Source: Nitrospira sp. (GTDB lineage Bacteria > Nitrospirota > Nitrospiria > Nitrospirales > Nitrospiraceae). From it: a stretch of 64,000 nucleotides of DNA. The DNA lies in the NCBI GenBank assembly GCA_016715825.1, contig JADJXO010000002.1, positions 124,001-188,000 of the forward strand. Reading direction: 5' to 3'. Within the stretch, counting starts at the first letter, position 1; the number at the start of each line of letters is the position of its first letter. Both the position numbers and the translations under genes were made by a program. The notes under the pieces are model-generated. The model did no database searches. It was not told the DNA's origin and worked only from the letters and a program-made list of their open reading frames with translations. Shown here in pieces: positions 23,490-33,318 of this stretch.

Positions 23490-25195
23490 TCGCGTCCTCC
23501 TCCTGAAATCTGTCGCGGAGTCACTGCCACCTCATCGACGCTGATCGGTGAGGTCAATGGGATCTTCGAGTGACTGACTGCCTGTTGAACACCTTCAGCG
23601 CTCCCAGATTGTGCCACAGGGACGACTTCGGTGATCCTCACGACCAACGGATCCACACCAGATCGAACCACGTCATAGAGATGCATCGGGAAAATACCGA
23701 ATCCTATACTGACCGTGATCATGATGAGCAACGGAAGACGGTCAACCGTCGAAACGGCATCATGTGCATGCCCGTACTTCTGATTCATTGGACCGTAGAA
23801 CAACCCCCTCATCATTTTAAAGAGGTACGCGAGCGTCAGTACGATGCCCAGCATGGCAACGATGACCTGCAATGGATACTTATTCCAACTCCCAACGATG
23901 ATCATGATCTCCGCGATAAAATTCACCGTGCCCGGCATGCCAATCGAAGCCATACACCCGACAATAAAACAGGCAGAAATGAACGGCATCTTATTGGACA
24001 GTCCACCGAGCGAGGGAATGTCGCGTGTATGGGTTTGATCATAGACCCATCCCGCCATGGCAAAGAGCATACCCGTGGCCATAGCATGGGCAAACATATA
24101 GATAACGGCCCCGCTCAGGCTGATGTAGTCGAGAGCTGCCATACCAAGGAAGACATAGCCCATGTGACTGGAACTGGAATAGCCTATGACATACTTGGTG
24201 TCTTTGGCGTAAAAGGCAACGAAGCCGCCGTAGATGATGCTGAACATGCAAAGGACAGCGGCAATCGGCATCATTTCTCTGGTGGTTTCCGGAAGGATCT
24301 CAAAGGCAACCCTGATAATGGAAAAATGTCCCAGCTTCATGAGAACGCCAGCATGAAGCATGCTCGTGGCAGCCGGCGCAGCCGCGTGGCCGACTGGAGA
24401 CCAAGAGTGCATGGGCCAGAGTGGAGCAATCGAGGCAAATCCAAAGAAGATCAAGACCCAAATAATCTTGTCGAGTGTCGTGCCCAGAACGGGGATATTC
24501 ATGAGGTTTGCGTGTTCACGCAGCACCAAGATATCAAAGGTGTTGAGGCCGGAATATTTATAGATCAGCAAAAGGCCCATTAACGCAGCCACCGCAAACG
24601 CAGACAGAAAAAGCACTAATTTCATCGCTGCGTATTCTTTGCTGTTGGAGCCGAAATTAAAAATATAGCCGACGGAATCCCTCAGCTTCATTCCTTCGGA
24701 ATCGGTCATTTCGAGGTACTTCTTCGTGTGACTTCCCCACATACCCAGCAGCAAGTACATCGGGATCACGGACATTTCATAGAAGAAGTAGAGGAAAAAC
24801 AGATCCAGAGACATAAAGACGCCGATCGTGGCAGCCGCTAGAATCAGCAACCAAATATAGAACTCTTTCGTCCGATCTTTGATATGCCACGACACGAAAA
24901 TCCCAGCGAACAACAGAATCGTCGAGGCCAACACCAGCGGGGTTCCGATCCCATCGACACCGAGGTGCAAGGAAATGCCGAGCTGTCGGGACCATTCCAT
25001 TTTCTGGATAAACTGAAATCCCCCCTTCACCGGATCATAGGCGTAGAAGAGATAGATCGACGCGATTAAGGAGACGAACGCGGAACCCGCCGCAATGCTA
25101 CGGACAAGTAGAGGTTGTCGATTCGAAACAAAGATCAACCCTAACGCTCCCAGAAATGGAGCGAAAAGGATATAGAGCAGTACGTACTCTCCCAT
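23486..25195 (-). CDS. nuoM: NADH-quinone oxidoreductase subunit M, second copy
   Basis: Second of two tandem NuoM-like proton-pumping subunits. The 569-residue protein retains the helix-5 glutamate (FFYEMSVIPMYLLLG) but is more divergent than copy 1. The usual PLFPFHTWLPDAHTEAPTAGS block reads APLWPMHSWSPVGHAAAPAATS in pieces, and a 30-residue insert (about 155-180, YLEMTDSEGMKLRDSVGY) follows helix 5. Its polar C-terminal tail of about 55 residues is also unusual. Two NuoM subunits are the hallmark of the Nitrospira '2M' complex I, proposed to pump extra protons. Starts nine bases after copy 1. Confidence 0.92.
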   Translation of the reverse strand: MGEYVLLYILFAPFLGALGLIFVSNRQPLLVRSIAAGSAFVSLIASIYLFYAYDPVKGGFQFIQKMEWSRQLGISLHLGVDGIGTPLVLASTILLFAGIFVSWHIKDRTKEFYIWLLILAAATIGVFMSLDLFFLYFFYEMSVIPMYLLLGMWGSHTKKYLEMTDSEGMKLRDSVGYIFNFGSNSKEYAAMKLVLFLSAFAVAALMGLLLIYKYSGLNTFDILVLREHANLMNIPVLGTTLDKIIWVLIFFGFASIAPLWPMHSWSPVGHAAAPAATSMLHAGVLMKLGHFSIIRVAFEILPETTREMMPIAAVLCMFSIIYGGFVAFYAKDTKYVIGYSSSSHMGYVFLGMAALDYISLSGAVIYMFAHAMATGMLFAMAGWVYDQTHTRDIPSLGGLSNKMPFISACFIVGCMASIGMPGTVNFIAEIMIIVGSWNKYPLQVIVAMLGIVLTLAYLFKMMRGLFYGPMNQKYGHAHDAVSTVDRLPLLIMITVSIGFGIFPMHLYDVVRSGVDPLVVRITEVVPVAQSGSAEGVQQAVSHSKIPLTSPISVDEVAVTPRQISGGGRE

Positions 25196-25204
25196 GACCG
25201 GAAC

Positions 25205-26764
25205 CTACTTCCCCTGTTGAGCGTGAGGACCGCTAATCGCCGCCGACTGATCGTAGTGAAGCCGGTCGACAAGCGCTTGAACCGAACCGTTCATGATTCG
25301 TAGAAACGGAGATGGATAGAGCCCGATCCAAAGAATCATGACAGACAATGAGACCGCAATGACCATCTCCCGAAGTTGCAAATCGTTCATGGTGGCTCTC
25401 ACCGCTGCCCCGACCGGTCCAAGCATGGATCGTTCGTAGTACCACAAGAAATATGCAGCCCCGAAAATCACTCCTAGGACGGCCACGGCGCCAAACCACC
25501 ATTTGGCCTCAAACGCCCCAAGAAGGATAAGAAACTCTCCGACAAAGCCGTTTGTCCCTGGGAGTCCGATGGATGCCAGACCAATGATCAGAAAAAACGT
25601 GGCGAGCAACGGTACTTGCCTAGCCATTCCACCAAAGGCCGACAATTGTGTCGTCTGTTGGCGCGAGTACAAAAATCCCGCGATAAAAAACAATCCGGCC
25701 GTACTGAACCCCAAATTGATCATGGTCAGCAAACTGCCCTGCAGACCTTGATAGTTCAAGGCGAACAGCCCCACCACCACAAAGCCTAAGTGACTCACAC
25801 TGCTGTAGGCGAGGAGACGTCTCAAATCGGCCTGTACCAAGGCCATCCAGGCTCCATAGAGAATGGCACACAGCCCAAGGACCACTAAGATGGAGACAAC
25901 GGTTTCACTTTTCGACGCGTCCGGGAGCAGTGGGATGCTGAAGCGCATAAAGCCGAAGGTCCCCAGCTTGAGACCGGCCAACACCACGGACATACCGATT
26001 GGCCCCTCTAAAAGAGCATCAGGCAACCACGTGTGAAATGGAAAGACTGGTGCCTTGAACGCAAATCCCAAAAACATCAGCCAAAAGATCACTAGCTGTT
26101 GACTCATGGGAATAGGCACACTCAAAAGGTCGAGAAAATCAAATGAGTATGCCTGATCAGCATGATGCAATGAGGCCCACTGATGAAAATTAAGATTCAG
26201 CAGAGCGATGCCGACCAGCATGAAGACGCTGCCCAACAGCGTATAGAGGACGAACTTCAACGCGGCGTAATGACGTTCAGCTCCGCCGCCCCACAACTTA
26301 ATCATGAAATAACTGGGGATCAGCATCAGTTCCCAGAACACGAAGAATAGGATCAAATCCAACGACACGAACACACCCATCGTCGTTGTCTCGAGCGCCA
26401 ACAAGCACATCATGTACAATTTGACCTGATGCCGAATCGTATCCCATGAGTAGACTACGACCAGAACCGTCAGAAACGCCGTGAGACCGACGAACAGGAC
26501 GCTAATTCCATCCACAGCCACGTGATAGCTGATACCCAGTGCAGGGATCCATGGCACGCGCTCCGTGAACTGCATGGCGGCCGACTCCGGTACAAAGCGA
26601 AGCAGGACAAATATACAAAGAGCAAGCTCCACAAGGGCGATGGTGAGGGCCGCACTCCTGACCGTATCCTCGTCTTCAATCACCCACAGGATAGTGGCCC
26701 CGACCAGAGGGAGAAAGAGGATGCAGGACAAAATTGGGAACCCAGCCGTGAGCTCTTCGAGCAT
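25205..26764 (-). CDS. nuoM: NADH-quinone oxidoreductase subunit M, first copy
   Basis: The 519-residue proton-pumping subunit is canonical: FFVFWELMLIPSYFMI carries the helix-5 glutamate (about 145) and FKAPVFPFHTWLPDALLEGP the lysine and broken-helix region. About 14 membrane helices. It differs clearly from the following copy, so the duplication is old. It lies 24 bases after nuoL. Confidence 0.95.
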   Translation of the reverse strand: MLEELTAGFPILSCILFLPLVGATILWVIEDEDTVRSAALTIALVELALCIFVLLRFVPESAAMQFTERVPWIPALGISYHVAVDGISVLFVGLTAFLTVLVVVYSWDTIRHQVKLYMMCLLALETTTMGVFVSLDLILFFVFWELMLIPSYFMIKLWGGGAERHYAALKFVLYTLLGSVFMLVGIALLNLNFHQWASLHHADQAYSFDFLDLLSVPIPMSQQLVIFWLMFLGFAFKAPVFPFHTWLPDALLEGPIGMSVVLAGLKLGTFGFMRFSIPLLPDASKSETVVSILVVLGLCAILYGAWMALVQADLRRLLAYSSVSHLGFVVVGLFALNYQGLQGSLLTMINLGFSTAGLFFIAGFLYSRQQTTQLSAFGGMARQVPLLATFFLIIGLASIGLPGTNGFVGEFLILLGAFEAKWWFGAVAVLGVIFGAAYFLWYYERSMLGPVGAAVRATMNDLQLREMVIAVSLSVMILWIGLYPSPFLRIMNGSVQALVDRLHYDQSAAISGPHAQQGK

Positions 26765-26788
26765 AATGATAGCCTGTGTGCCGCTGAC

Positions 26789-28765
26789 CTACATCTGAAC
26801 GACTAGCTGAACAACCACCGCCAGGAGAAAAAGACCCGCAACAATGATGGCCGCATAGTGGTGAACCATGCCACTCTGCATTTTTCGTCCTTCGCGAGCT
26901 GCCAGATGGTTGCCATATCCAATGACATTCAACCCGGCATAGACAATGTACTTCTCAATCCACGTTGACCCAGCGGCGCCCCAATCGGCGAGTCGACCTA
27001 CCGCGCGCACCACACCGTCGATGACGGTGCGATCAAACCAGTACAATGCCATACCGAGGCGTTTCGTCGGCTCGACGAACAGCAGGTCATACAACTCATC
27101 GACATAGTATTTGTTCAAGAGCGTTCGATACATCCCCGAAAACTTCTCCGCCCAATTGTCTGCAGTGACCGGACTTACCGCATACAGGAAATGGGCGAGT
27201 CCCCAGCCGATCACGGCAATGGCGACCGCCAGACCCATTAACAGAAATACCAGCCCTGTGCTGGCCTCATGTTCTTCCGCAACTCCGACAACCGGAGCCA
27301 AAAATCCATGCAGCCACCCATGTTCCGGAGGAAACCCGAGGGCTAATCCGCCCACTCCGGATAGAAAGGCCAGCACCATCAAAGGTGCGACCATGACCAT
27401 GGGCGACTCATGCACGTGCTCTTCCGCATGGTGATCCATCCTCGAAGAGCCATAGAACGTGAGGTACGTGAGCCGAAACATGTAAAACGATGTCATCAAT
27501 GCACCAATCGCGGCCATGGTATAGAGGAGGTAGTGATGATTCATGAAGGCGTGGGCCATGATTTCATCCTTGCTCCAGAATCCAGCTAGAGGAGGCAACC
27601 CAGCGATGGCGATCGTACCAATCAGGAAGACACGATAGGTCCAGGGAATACGCTTGCTTAGCCCACCCATCTTCCGAATATCCTGTTCCCCGGATAGTGC
27701 GTGAATGACAGATCCCGCAGCCAAAAATAGCAACGCCTTAAAGAACGCGTGGGTCATGACATGAAATACCGCTGCGGTGTAGGCACCAACCCCGCAACCC
27801 AGGAACATGTATCCCAGCTGGCTCACAGTGGAATAGGCCAACACGCGCTTGATATCGGTTTGGACGAGTCCGATGGTCGCGGCAAACAATGCGGTGCCAC
27901 CACCTACCAACGCCACCACGGACATGGCAACGGGAGAAAGATCAAAAATCACGTGGTTCCGCACGATCATATACACACCCGCCGTTACCATGGTAGCCGC
28001 ATGAATGAGGGCGCTGACCGGTGTTGGACCTTCCATCGCATCGGGCAACCACGTGTGAAGAGGCAATTGCGCCGACTTGCCTACGGCTCCCACTAATAGG
28101 CATAAGGCAATCGCTGTGGCCATCTCCGGAGACAGTTGGCCGACCTGCGCAAAGACCTTGGTATAGTCCAGGGTACGGAAGTTGACGAACACTAAGAAGA
28201 TGGCGACCAGAAAACCTGCATCCCCGATTCGGTTGACGACAAATGCTTTCGTCGCAGCTTTCGCGGCGGAGACCTTGTCATAGTAATAGCCGATCAACAG
28301 ATAGGAACAGAGCCCTACCCCCTCCCACCCGATGAAGAGCACCAAATAGTTGTTCCCCATGACGAGCAGGAGCATGGAGACCATGAACAAATTCATATAC
28401 GTGAAGAATCGTGTAAACCCGGCTTCCCCATGCATGTATCCGACGGAATAGACGTGGATCAGAAAACCTACACCGGTGACGACCAGCAACCAGGCACAGG
28501 TTAACGGATCCACCAGATAGGCAAGACTGACTGTCAGATCCCCCCCAAAAATCCATTGGTAAGCGATCACTTCGTGCGTCGTTCCAGTCCGCAATACATC
28601 CGTGAATACTGCCAGCGTGCAGAGAAACGACAGCCCGACCGATCCCCATGCGAGCCGATGGGCCATATCACGGGAATAACGACTCCCGAGCAGGCCGTTC
28701 AAAACGACTGCGGTCAACGGGAAAATCGGTATCAGTTTAATCAGCAAATCGGTGAGGTTCGACAC
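26789..28765 (-). CDS. nuoL: NADH-quinone oxidoreductase subunit L
   Basis: Most distal antiporter-like pump of complex I, 658 residues with about 16 membrane helices and the lateral amphipathic arm near the C-terminus. FIGWEGVGLCSYLLIGYYY holds the helix-5 glutamate; KSAQLPLHTWLPDAMEGPTP and HAATMVTAGVY are the ion-channel signatures. The start follows a 306-base gap after nuoK that contains an inverted-repeat element, so nuoL-M-M-N may have its own promoter. Confidence 0.95.
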   Translation of the reverse strand: MSNLTDLLIKLIPIFPLTAVVLNGLLGSRYSRDMAHRLAWGSVGLSFLCTLAVFTDVLRTGTTHEVIAYQWIFGGDLTVSLAYLVDPLTCAWLLVVTGVGFLIHVYSVGYMHGEAGFTRFFTYMNLFMVSMLLLVMGNNYLVLFIGWEGVGLCSYLLIGYYYDKVSAAKAATKAFVVNRIGDAGFLVAIFLVFVNFRTLDYTKVFAQVGQLSPEMATAIALCLLVGAVGKSAQLPLHTWLPDAMEGPTPVSALIHAATMVTAGVYMIVRNHVIFDLSPVAMSVVALVGGGTALFAATIGLVQTDIKRVLAYSTVSQLGYMFLGCGVGAYTAAVFHVMTHAFFKALLFLAAGSVIHALSGEQDIRKMGGLSKRIPWTYRVFLIGTIAIAGLPPLAGFWSKDEIMAHAFMNHHYLLYTMAAIGALMTSFYMFRLTYLTFYGSSRMDHHAEEHVHESPMVMVAPLMVLAFLSGVGGLALGFPPEHGWLHGFLAPVVGVAEEHEASTGLVFLLMGLAVAIAVIGWGLAHFLYAVSPVTADNWAEKFSGMYRTLLNKYYVDELYDLLFVEPTKRLGMALYWFDRTVIDGVVRAVGRLADWGAAGSTWIEKYIVYAGLNVIGYGNHLAAREGRKMQSGMVHHYAAIIVAGLFLLAVVVQLVVQM

Positions 28766-28894
28766 GATATCCTATAGTTCTCCGTATCTTATGTCAGGGA
28801 ATCATTCCCCAGATGGCCAATCACCTTGGAATCCTATGGGCGGGAATGACACACCGCGTAGGGAGCCCTCTGTTCTTCAACGATATCCCGCTAC

Positions 28895-29064
28895 AGTAGT
28901 GTCCCAACGTTTTTGTCGTCATGAGATGAAACACCTTAATTGGCTTGATGTTCGAAGTTTCTCAACCTGGTGCCGACTTCAATCGCGCACCGAAATGCAT
29001 GCTTAATCGAATCAATCACTCGCGAGATACAAATTGCTATTTTCCTCAACGTTGGGACAGCACT
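28895..29064. repeat. Inverted-repeat (MITE-like) element between nuoK and nuoL
   Basis: AGTAGTGTCCCAACGTT at 28895-28911 is matched in inverted orientation by AACGTTGGGACAGCACT at 29048-29064 (15 of 17 positions). The octamer CCCGCTAC lies immediately left (28887-28894) and again just right (29068-29075), like a target-site duplication. The 136-base interior has no coding frame. It looks like a non-autonomous insertion; an ordinary regulatory inverted repeat cannot be excluded. Confidence 0.5.
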
Positions 29065-29071
29065 GATCCCG

Positions 29072-29374
29072 CTACCACTTTAAAAGGTTCATCTCATCAA
29101 CATTAGTTGATATCTTGCCCCGAAAGACCACAATGATAATGGCCAGACCGACGGCGGCTTCACCAGCAGCAATGGCAATGACGAAAAGAGCGACCAGCTG
29201 TCCCGCCATAGATTCTAAATAGTGCGAAAATGCTACAAGATTAATGTTGGCGGCATTCAACATCATCTCAACCGACATGAGAACAATGATGAAATTGCGC
29301 CTCACAAGTACGCCAAGAAGCCCGGTTATGAACAATACGGCGCTCACCGCTGTGTAGGCAGAAAGGGGGATCAT
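29072..29374 (-). CDS. nuoK: NADH-quinone oxidoreductase subunit K
   Basis: 100 residues, three membrane helices, with the two buried glutamates of the family (VLMSVEMMLNAANINLVAF and AAGEAAVGLAI). Overlaps nuoJ by an ATGA junction. Normal in length and motif. Confidence 0.95.
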   Translation of the reverse strand: MIPLSAYTAVSAVLFITGLLGVLVRRNFIIVLMSVEMMLNAANINLVAFSHYLESMAGQLVALFVIAIAAGEAAVGLAIIIVVFRGKISTNVDEMNLLKW

Positions 29375-29898
29375 AAACGTTCTTCCTTGGGGTCCAGAGG
29401 CTTCGGCGTTTTGGCAAGGACAATGGCACCGATAATCGCCCCGAGCAGAAAGATACCGACGATTTCGAACTGCAAGATGTGGTCGCTGAACATCTTGATA
29501 CCGACTGCATAGGTATCACCGTCTTGCAGTACTGCGCTTGCCGGAGCAGTACCCTTCGCACCATCGAACGGAGACTGCAGGAGGAGGAACAGCACATACA
29601 CCGCCCCCAGGACCGCGGGCCCGACAAAATACAGAGCCGATGAATGGAAATAGCGTTCATCCGTTTTTAAATTCATCAACATCAACACAAACAGGTAGAG
29701 CACGAGAATGGCTCCGACATAGACAATGACCTGCACAGCCCATAAGAACTCTGCGTTCAAAAGGATGAACAGCCCTGACACGTGCAAAAGTAAGGCAAGT
29801 AGCGCGAGCGCGCAGTGAACGGGGTGGCGTAAGGACACCGTGAGGACGCCGGAGGCAATACTGACCAACGCGAAATACGCGAAAAACACCAACATCAT
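29371..29898 (-). CDS. nuoJ: NADH-quinone oxidoreductase subunit J
   Basis: 175 residues with five membrane helices; the helix-3 region VQVIVYVGAILVLYLFVLML is diagnostic. It couples quinone-site movement to the pump subunits. Sits nine bases after nuoI; its stop overlaps the start of nuoK. Confidence 0.94.
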   Translation of the reverse strand: MMLVFFAYFALVSIASGVLTVSLRHPVHCALALLALLLHVSGLFILLNAEFLWAVQVIVYVGAILVLYLFVLMLMNLKTDERYFHSSALYFVGPAVLGAVYVLFLLLQSPFDGAKGTAPASAVLQDGDTYAVGIKMFSDHILQFEIVGIFLLGAIIGAIVLAKTPKPLDPKEERL

Positions 29899-29907
29899 GT
29901 GTTCAGC

Positions 29908-30495
29908 TCAGCTTAGATGCCTAGGAGGTTGTTGGGTAGCCTTCTGTACCGACTGAGGAAAGTAGTACCGGTATTCCCGGCTCTGCTCCACATCCTTTTC
30001 CTGATTATGGGCATAGAGGTATTTCTTCCCATCCTCAAGATAGCGCTCGCCGATATCATAAAGCCGCTTCTTATCGAACAACAGACTCCGTTTATCATGC
30101 GTCGAATATTCGTACATCTTGGTCATCGCCAATGCGTTGACCGGACAGGCCTCGACGCAATAGCCACAGAACACGCATTTCGTGATATCAATATAGAATT
30201 CACTTGCGTATCGTTGAAGGGGGCGGGTCGTATCCTCCGCACTGATCACCTTGATGCAGTGAGACGGGCACGCGACTTCACACAGATCACAACCGACACA
30301 GCGCTCCTGTCCGTCATCGTACCGAAGCAGACTCAGCGCTCCTCTGTGTGTATCAGGGATCGTTCGTTGCTCACGCGGATACTGAAACGTCATCGGCTTA
30401 TGAAGCATGTGCCGAAAGGTCACTTTCATGGCGTCCCAGATCTCATAGAACAACGCTGCATGAAGGAGTTTCTTTGTCAGGGCAGCGACACTCAT
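29908..30495 (-). CDS. nuoI: NADH-quinone oxidoreductase subunit I
   Basis: Carries two [4Fe-4S] clusters (N6a, N6b) of the peripheral arm: CVGCDLCEVACPSHCI (about 78-93) and CVFCGYCVEACPVNAL (about 117-132). 195 residues, close to the family norm. In most operons nuoH lies between nuoG and nuoI; here only 40 bases separate them and no nuoH is present. Confidence 0.95.
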   Translation of the reverse strand: MSVAALTKKLLHAALFYEIWDAMKVTFRHMLHKPMTFQYPREQRTIPDTHRGALSLLRYDDGQERCVGCDLCEVACPSHCIKVISAEDTTRPLQRYASEFYIDITKCVFCGYCVEACPVNALAMTKMYEYSTHDKRSLLFDKKRLYDIGERYLEDGKKYLYAHNQEKDVEQSREYRYYFPQSVQKATQQPPRHLS

Positions 30496-30535
30496 TGCAG
30501 CTCCTCGTCACAAACCAGTCACTGTACACATCCAC

Positions 30536-33229
30536 TTACACCGGTTCAATACTGACCCACATCTGTTTGAACGACGGTACACCCGTCGTGATATCGATCG
30601 AAACCGTCAGCAAATCTTTCACAGGAGGTTCATTGAAATGTTCAGGGAAAAAACATGTACCTGGCGCGATGGATGGATCGGGCTGCACTGCAAGCTGAAG
30701 CGATCCACGATCAGAGATCAGCCGCACCTTCGTACCATCCTGCATCCCCAGACGTTCCATATCCCGTATATTCATCCGCAATTTCCCGGTGTTGGGAGCA
30801 ATCTTGATCAGTCCGGATGCTTGCGTCGACAGCTTTCCTGAATGCATCAACAACTGCCCCATGATCAACATAAAGGGGCGTGCACGTTCCACAGAGGCTT
30901 GGCTCGTACGGTAACGACTTTTCACCTCTTCCACATACCCATTGGACAGATGCTGATCGAGCGCGGGCGCCAATTTTCGAGGTTGACCAAGATTATAATA
31001 CCCGGGAAGGAGCTTCATGATTTCGCTCTGAATATCGTTGGCTGATTGGTATTCCCATCGGCAACCCATGGCATTGGCGAGGGCCGTCATGATGTGCCAG
31101 TCAGGCAAGCTTTCTCCCAAGGGATCCATCGCTTGGCGAATCCGAAGAACGCGACCTTCAAAGTTCGTAAAGGTCCCGTCCTTTTCTGCATAGGTACAAG
31201 CAGGAAGCACAAAATCGGCAATCTTTGCCGTCTCAGTTAGAAAAGGATCTTGCACGACTAACAGTTCCAAACGCTCAAGTGCAGCCCGTACTTCCATGGA
31301 GGCAGGGAACGTTGCCAGAGGATTTTCCCCGAGCACGTAGAGGGCCCTAATCTGGCCACTCTTACACTTTTTCAGAATCTCAACCAGATGTGCTCCCGAT
31401 CCGATCGAGGGAAGCGACACGTCCCATGCCCTGGAAAAACGGTCCCGAGCGGATGGGTCATCAAAACGAGCCTGTCCGGGGAGGAACTCCGGGGCCACGC
31501 CCATATCCACAGCCCCCTGCTCGTTCGGCTCTTCGGTCACGGTATTCACACCACACCCCGGTCGCCCGATCTTCCCGGTAATCCAAGCAAGATCCATCAG
31601 CTTGAGGATGTTCTGATAGCCATTCGTTCTCCTGACAATCCCTTCCGCACACAGAATGATGGATCTTGGCGATTCGGCAAAAATAGAGGCGATGTCTTTG
31701 AACGTCTCAACGGTGAGCCCTGTCTGAGCAGAGACATCTTCCAGCGTTAAATTCGCTACCGCATTCTTAAGCTCTTCAAACGCCGCAGGATGTTTACTGA
31801 CAGCTGCTTCGTCCACCAGATCATAGGCAATCGACGCCTTCACGAGGCCATCGATCACCGCTCCTTCGCTTCCGGGCTTGATCAAGAATGGATGCGATGC
31901 CAGCTTGGCCATATTCGTGATGGCACTGTCGAGCGTGACGACCTGAGCCTTGTAGACCCGGATCGCCTCTTTGATTCGTACGGCGGTCAACGGGTTCGTT
32001 TCCGTGATGTTGGAACCAATCACAATGATGGCCTTCGCCTTCGTCAAATCCTCCCAATCGTTCGATGTCCTCCCTACTCCGATGGCATGCTTGGAGGCGA
32101 GCACAAAATTCATGTGCCCATAGCGCGCACTGCTGTCGAGCTGGTTTGTGCCGAAACCGGTGCGCATCAGCTTTTGGAACACATACAGCTCTTCGTTGGT
32201 GCAGCGCGCCGTCGCCAAGCCCGCGATGGCATCAGCACCATGCTTTTGCTTAATCTCGGTAAACCGATCTACCAGGGCGTGCATGGTCTCCAACCACGAC
32301 TTTTCGACCAATTGGTCGCCTTCACGAACCAACGGCTGCACAAGCCTGTGCTGACTATCGAGATACTCGAATCCAAAACGCCCCCGTACACAGAGCCCTC
32401 CGTGGCCCTTCGCAGTTTCAGAACGATCCCCCCATTTATTTTTCCAGGACAATGGAGATGAGACGCGGATCACTTCCGTATCCTTCGTTTCCAAGTGCAG
32501 CTGACAGCCATCCCCACAGTAATTACAGGTCGTGGTCGTCTTCTTCATCTGCCAGGGTTTGTACAGATACTTGGAAAACTTGTTCGTGATCGCTCCAACG
32601 GGACAGACCGCTAGGCAATCCCCGCAGAATTCGCAGTCGAGAGCCAGGTCGCCTTTCGGGACCACCTGATTGAACCCACCCTTCTTCATGAACTGCAGCG
32701 CGTCGATCATCAACACATCTTTGCAAACATTGATGCACTCTGCGCACGCGATGCAACGATTCATATTGAAATCAAGGACCGGACTACGCGTGTCCTCCGG
32801 GATGAATTTCTGCTTGGCGTTGGCCAGGTTTGTTACCCCGTGCTGGAAGGCCATGTCCTGTAATTCACAGTGCCCATCTGCATCACATACCGGGCAATCA
32901 AGAGGATGCACGGAGAGATGTTTCTCGACGGCTTTCTTACGCGCCAGGAACAAGTCCTCTCCCTCCGTTCGGATCACCATTCCCGCTGCTGCCTTGGCCG
33001 TACAGGAGCGCACAGGGGCCTTCTTCCCCTCTTGCATCACCAGACACATCCCGCAGGAACCGAACGGATCGAACGTGTAGTGGTAGCACATGGCCGGGAT
33101 GATCTTGCCGGTCATTGAGATGACGTCATACAACGACACGCCATCCTTAGCCGTCACCGATTTTCCGTCGATGCTCAGCTCGATCGTTGTCGATTCAACA
33201 TCGGGGTTCGTAGCTGGCTTGAGTCCCAT
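30536..33229 (-). CDS. nuoG: NADH-quinone oxidoreductase subunit G
   Basis: The 897-residue subunit binds one [2Fe-2S] cluster (C48, C59, C62, C76), the His-ligated cluster (H108, C112, C115, C121) and two ferredoxin-type clusters (C159/162/165/169 and C199/202/205/209). A molybdopterin-oxidoreductase-like domain begins with C235-x2-C238-x3-C242, the pattern of the extra N7-type cluster. NuoE and NuoF, which pass NADH electrons to NuoG, are not in the operon, so the electron donor cannot be judged from this window. Confidence 0.95.
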   Translation of the reverse strand: MGLKPATNPDVESTTIELSIDGKSVTAKDGVSLYDVISMTGKIIPAMCYHYTFDPFGSCGMCLVMQEGKKAPVRSCTAKAAAGMVIRTEGEDLFLARKKAVEKHLSVHPLDCPVCDADGHCELQDMAFQHGVTNLANAKQKFIPEDTRSPVLDFNMNRCIACAECINVCKDVLMIDALQFMKKGGFNQVVPKGDLALDCEFCGDCLAVCPVGAITNKFSKYLYKPWQMKKTTTTCNYCGDGCQLHLETKDTEVIRVSSPLSWKNKWGDRSETAKGHGGLCVRGRFGFEYLDSQHRLVQPLVREGDQLVEKSWLETMHALVDRFTEIKQKHGADAIAGLATARCTNEELYVFQKLMRTGFGTNQLDSSARYGHMNFVLASKHAIGVGRTSNDWEDLTKAKAIIVIGSNITETNPLTAVRIKEAIRVYKAQVVTLDSAITNMAKLASHPFLIKPGSEGAVIDGLVKASIAYDLVDEAAVSKHPAAFEELKNAVANLTLEDVSAQTGLTVETFKDIASIFAESPRSIILCAEGIVRRTNGYQNILKLMDLAWITGKIGRPGCGVNTVTEEPNEQGAVDMGVAPEFLPGQARFDDPSARDRFSRAWDVSLPSIGSGAHLVEILKKCKSGQIRALYVLGENPLATFPASMEVRAALERLELLVVQDPFLTETAKIADFVLPACTYAEKDGTFTNFEGRVLRIRQAMDPLGESLPDWHIMTALANAMGCRWEYQSANDIQSEIMKLLPGYYNLGQPRKLAPALDQHLSNGYVEEVKSRYRTSQASVERARPFMLIMGQLLMHSGKLSTQASGLIKIAPNTGKLRMNIRDMERLGMQDGTKVRLISDRGSLQLAVQPDPSIAPGTCFFPEHFNEPPVKDLLTVSIDITTGVPSFKQMWVSIEPV

Positions 33230-33318
33230 CGTGTTACACCCTGTCTCGGCTTCTTTCCTTATCCGTGCCCACTACCGACCAAACACTGCCTATCTCCCGC
33301 ACGCTTCACCACGCAGTC

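Noticed and set aside
23570..24583. 337-codon plus-strand open frame
   Set aside because: It is antisense to the second nuoM; composition is that of a reversed membrane-protein gene and no domain or ribosome site is seen.
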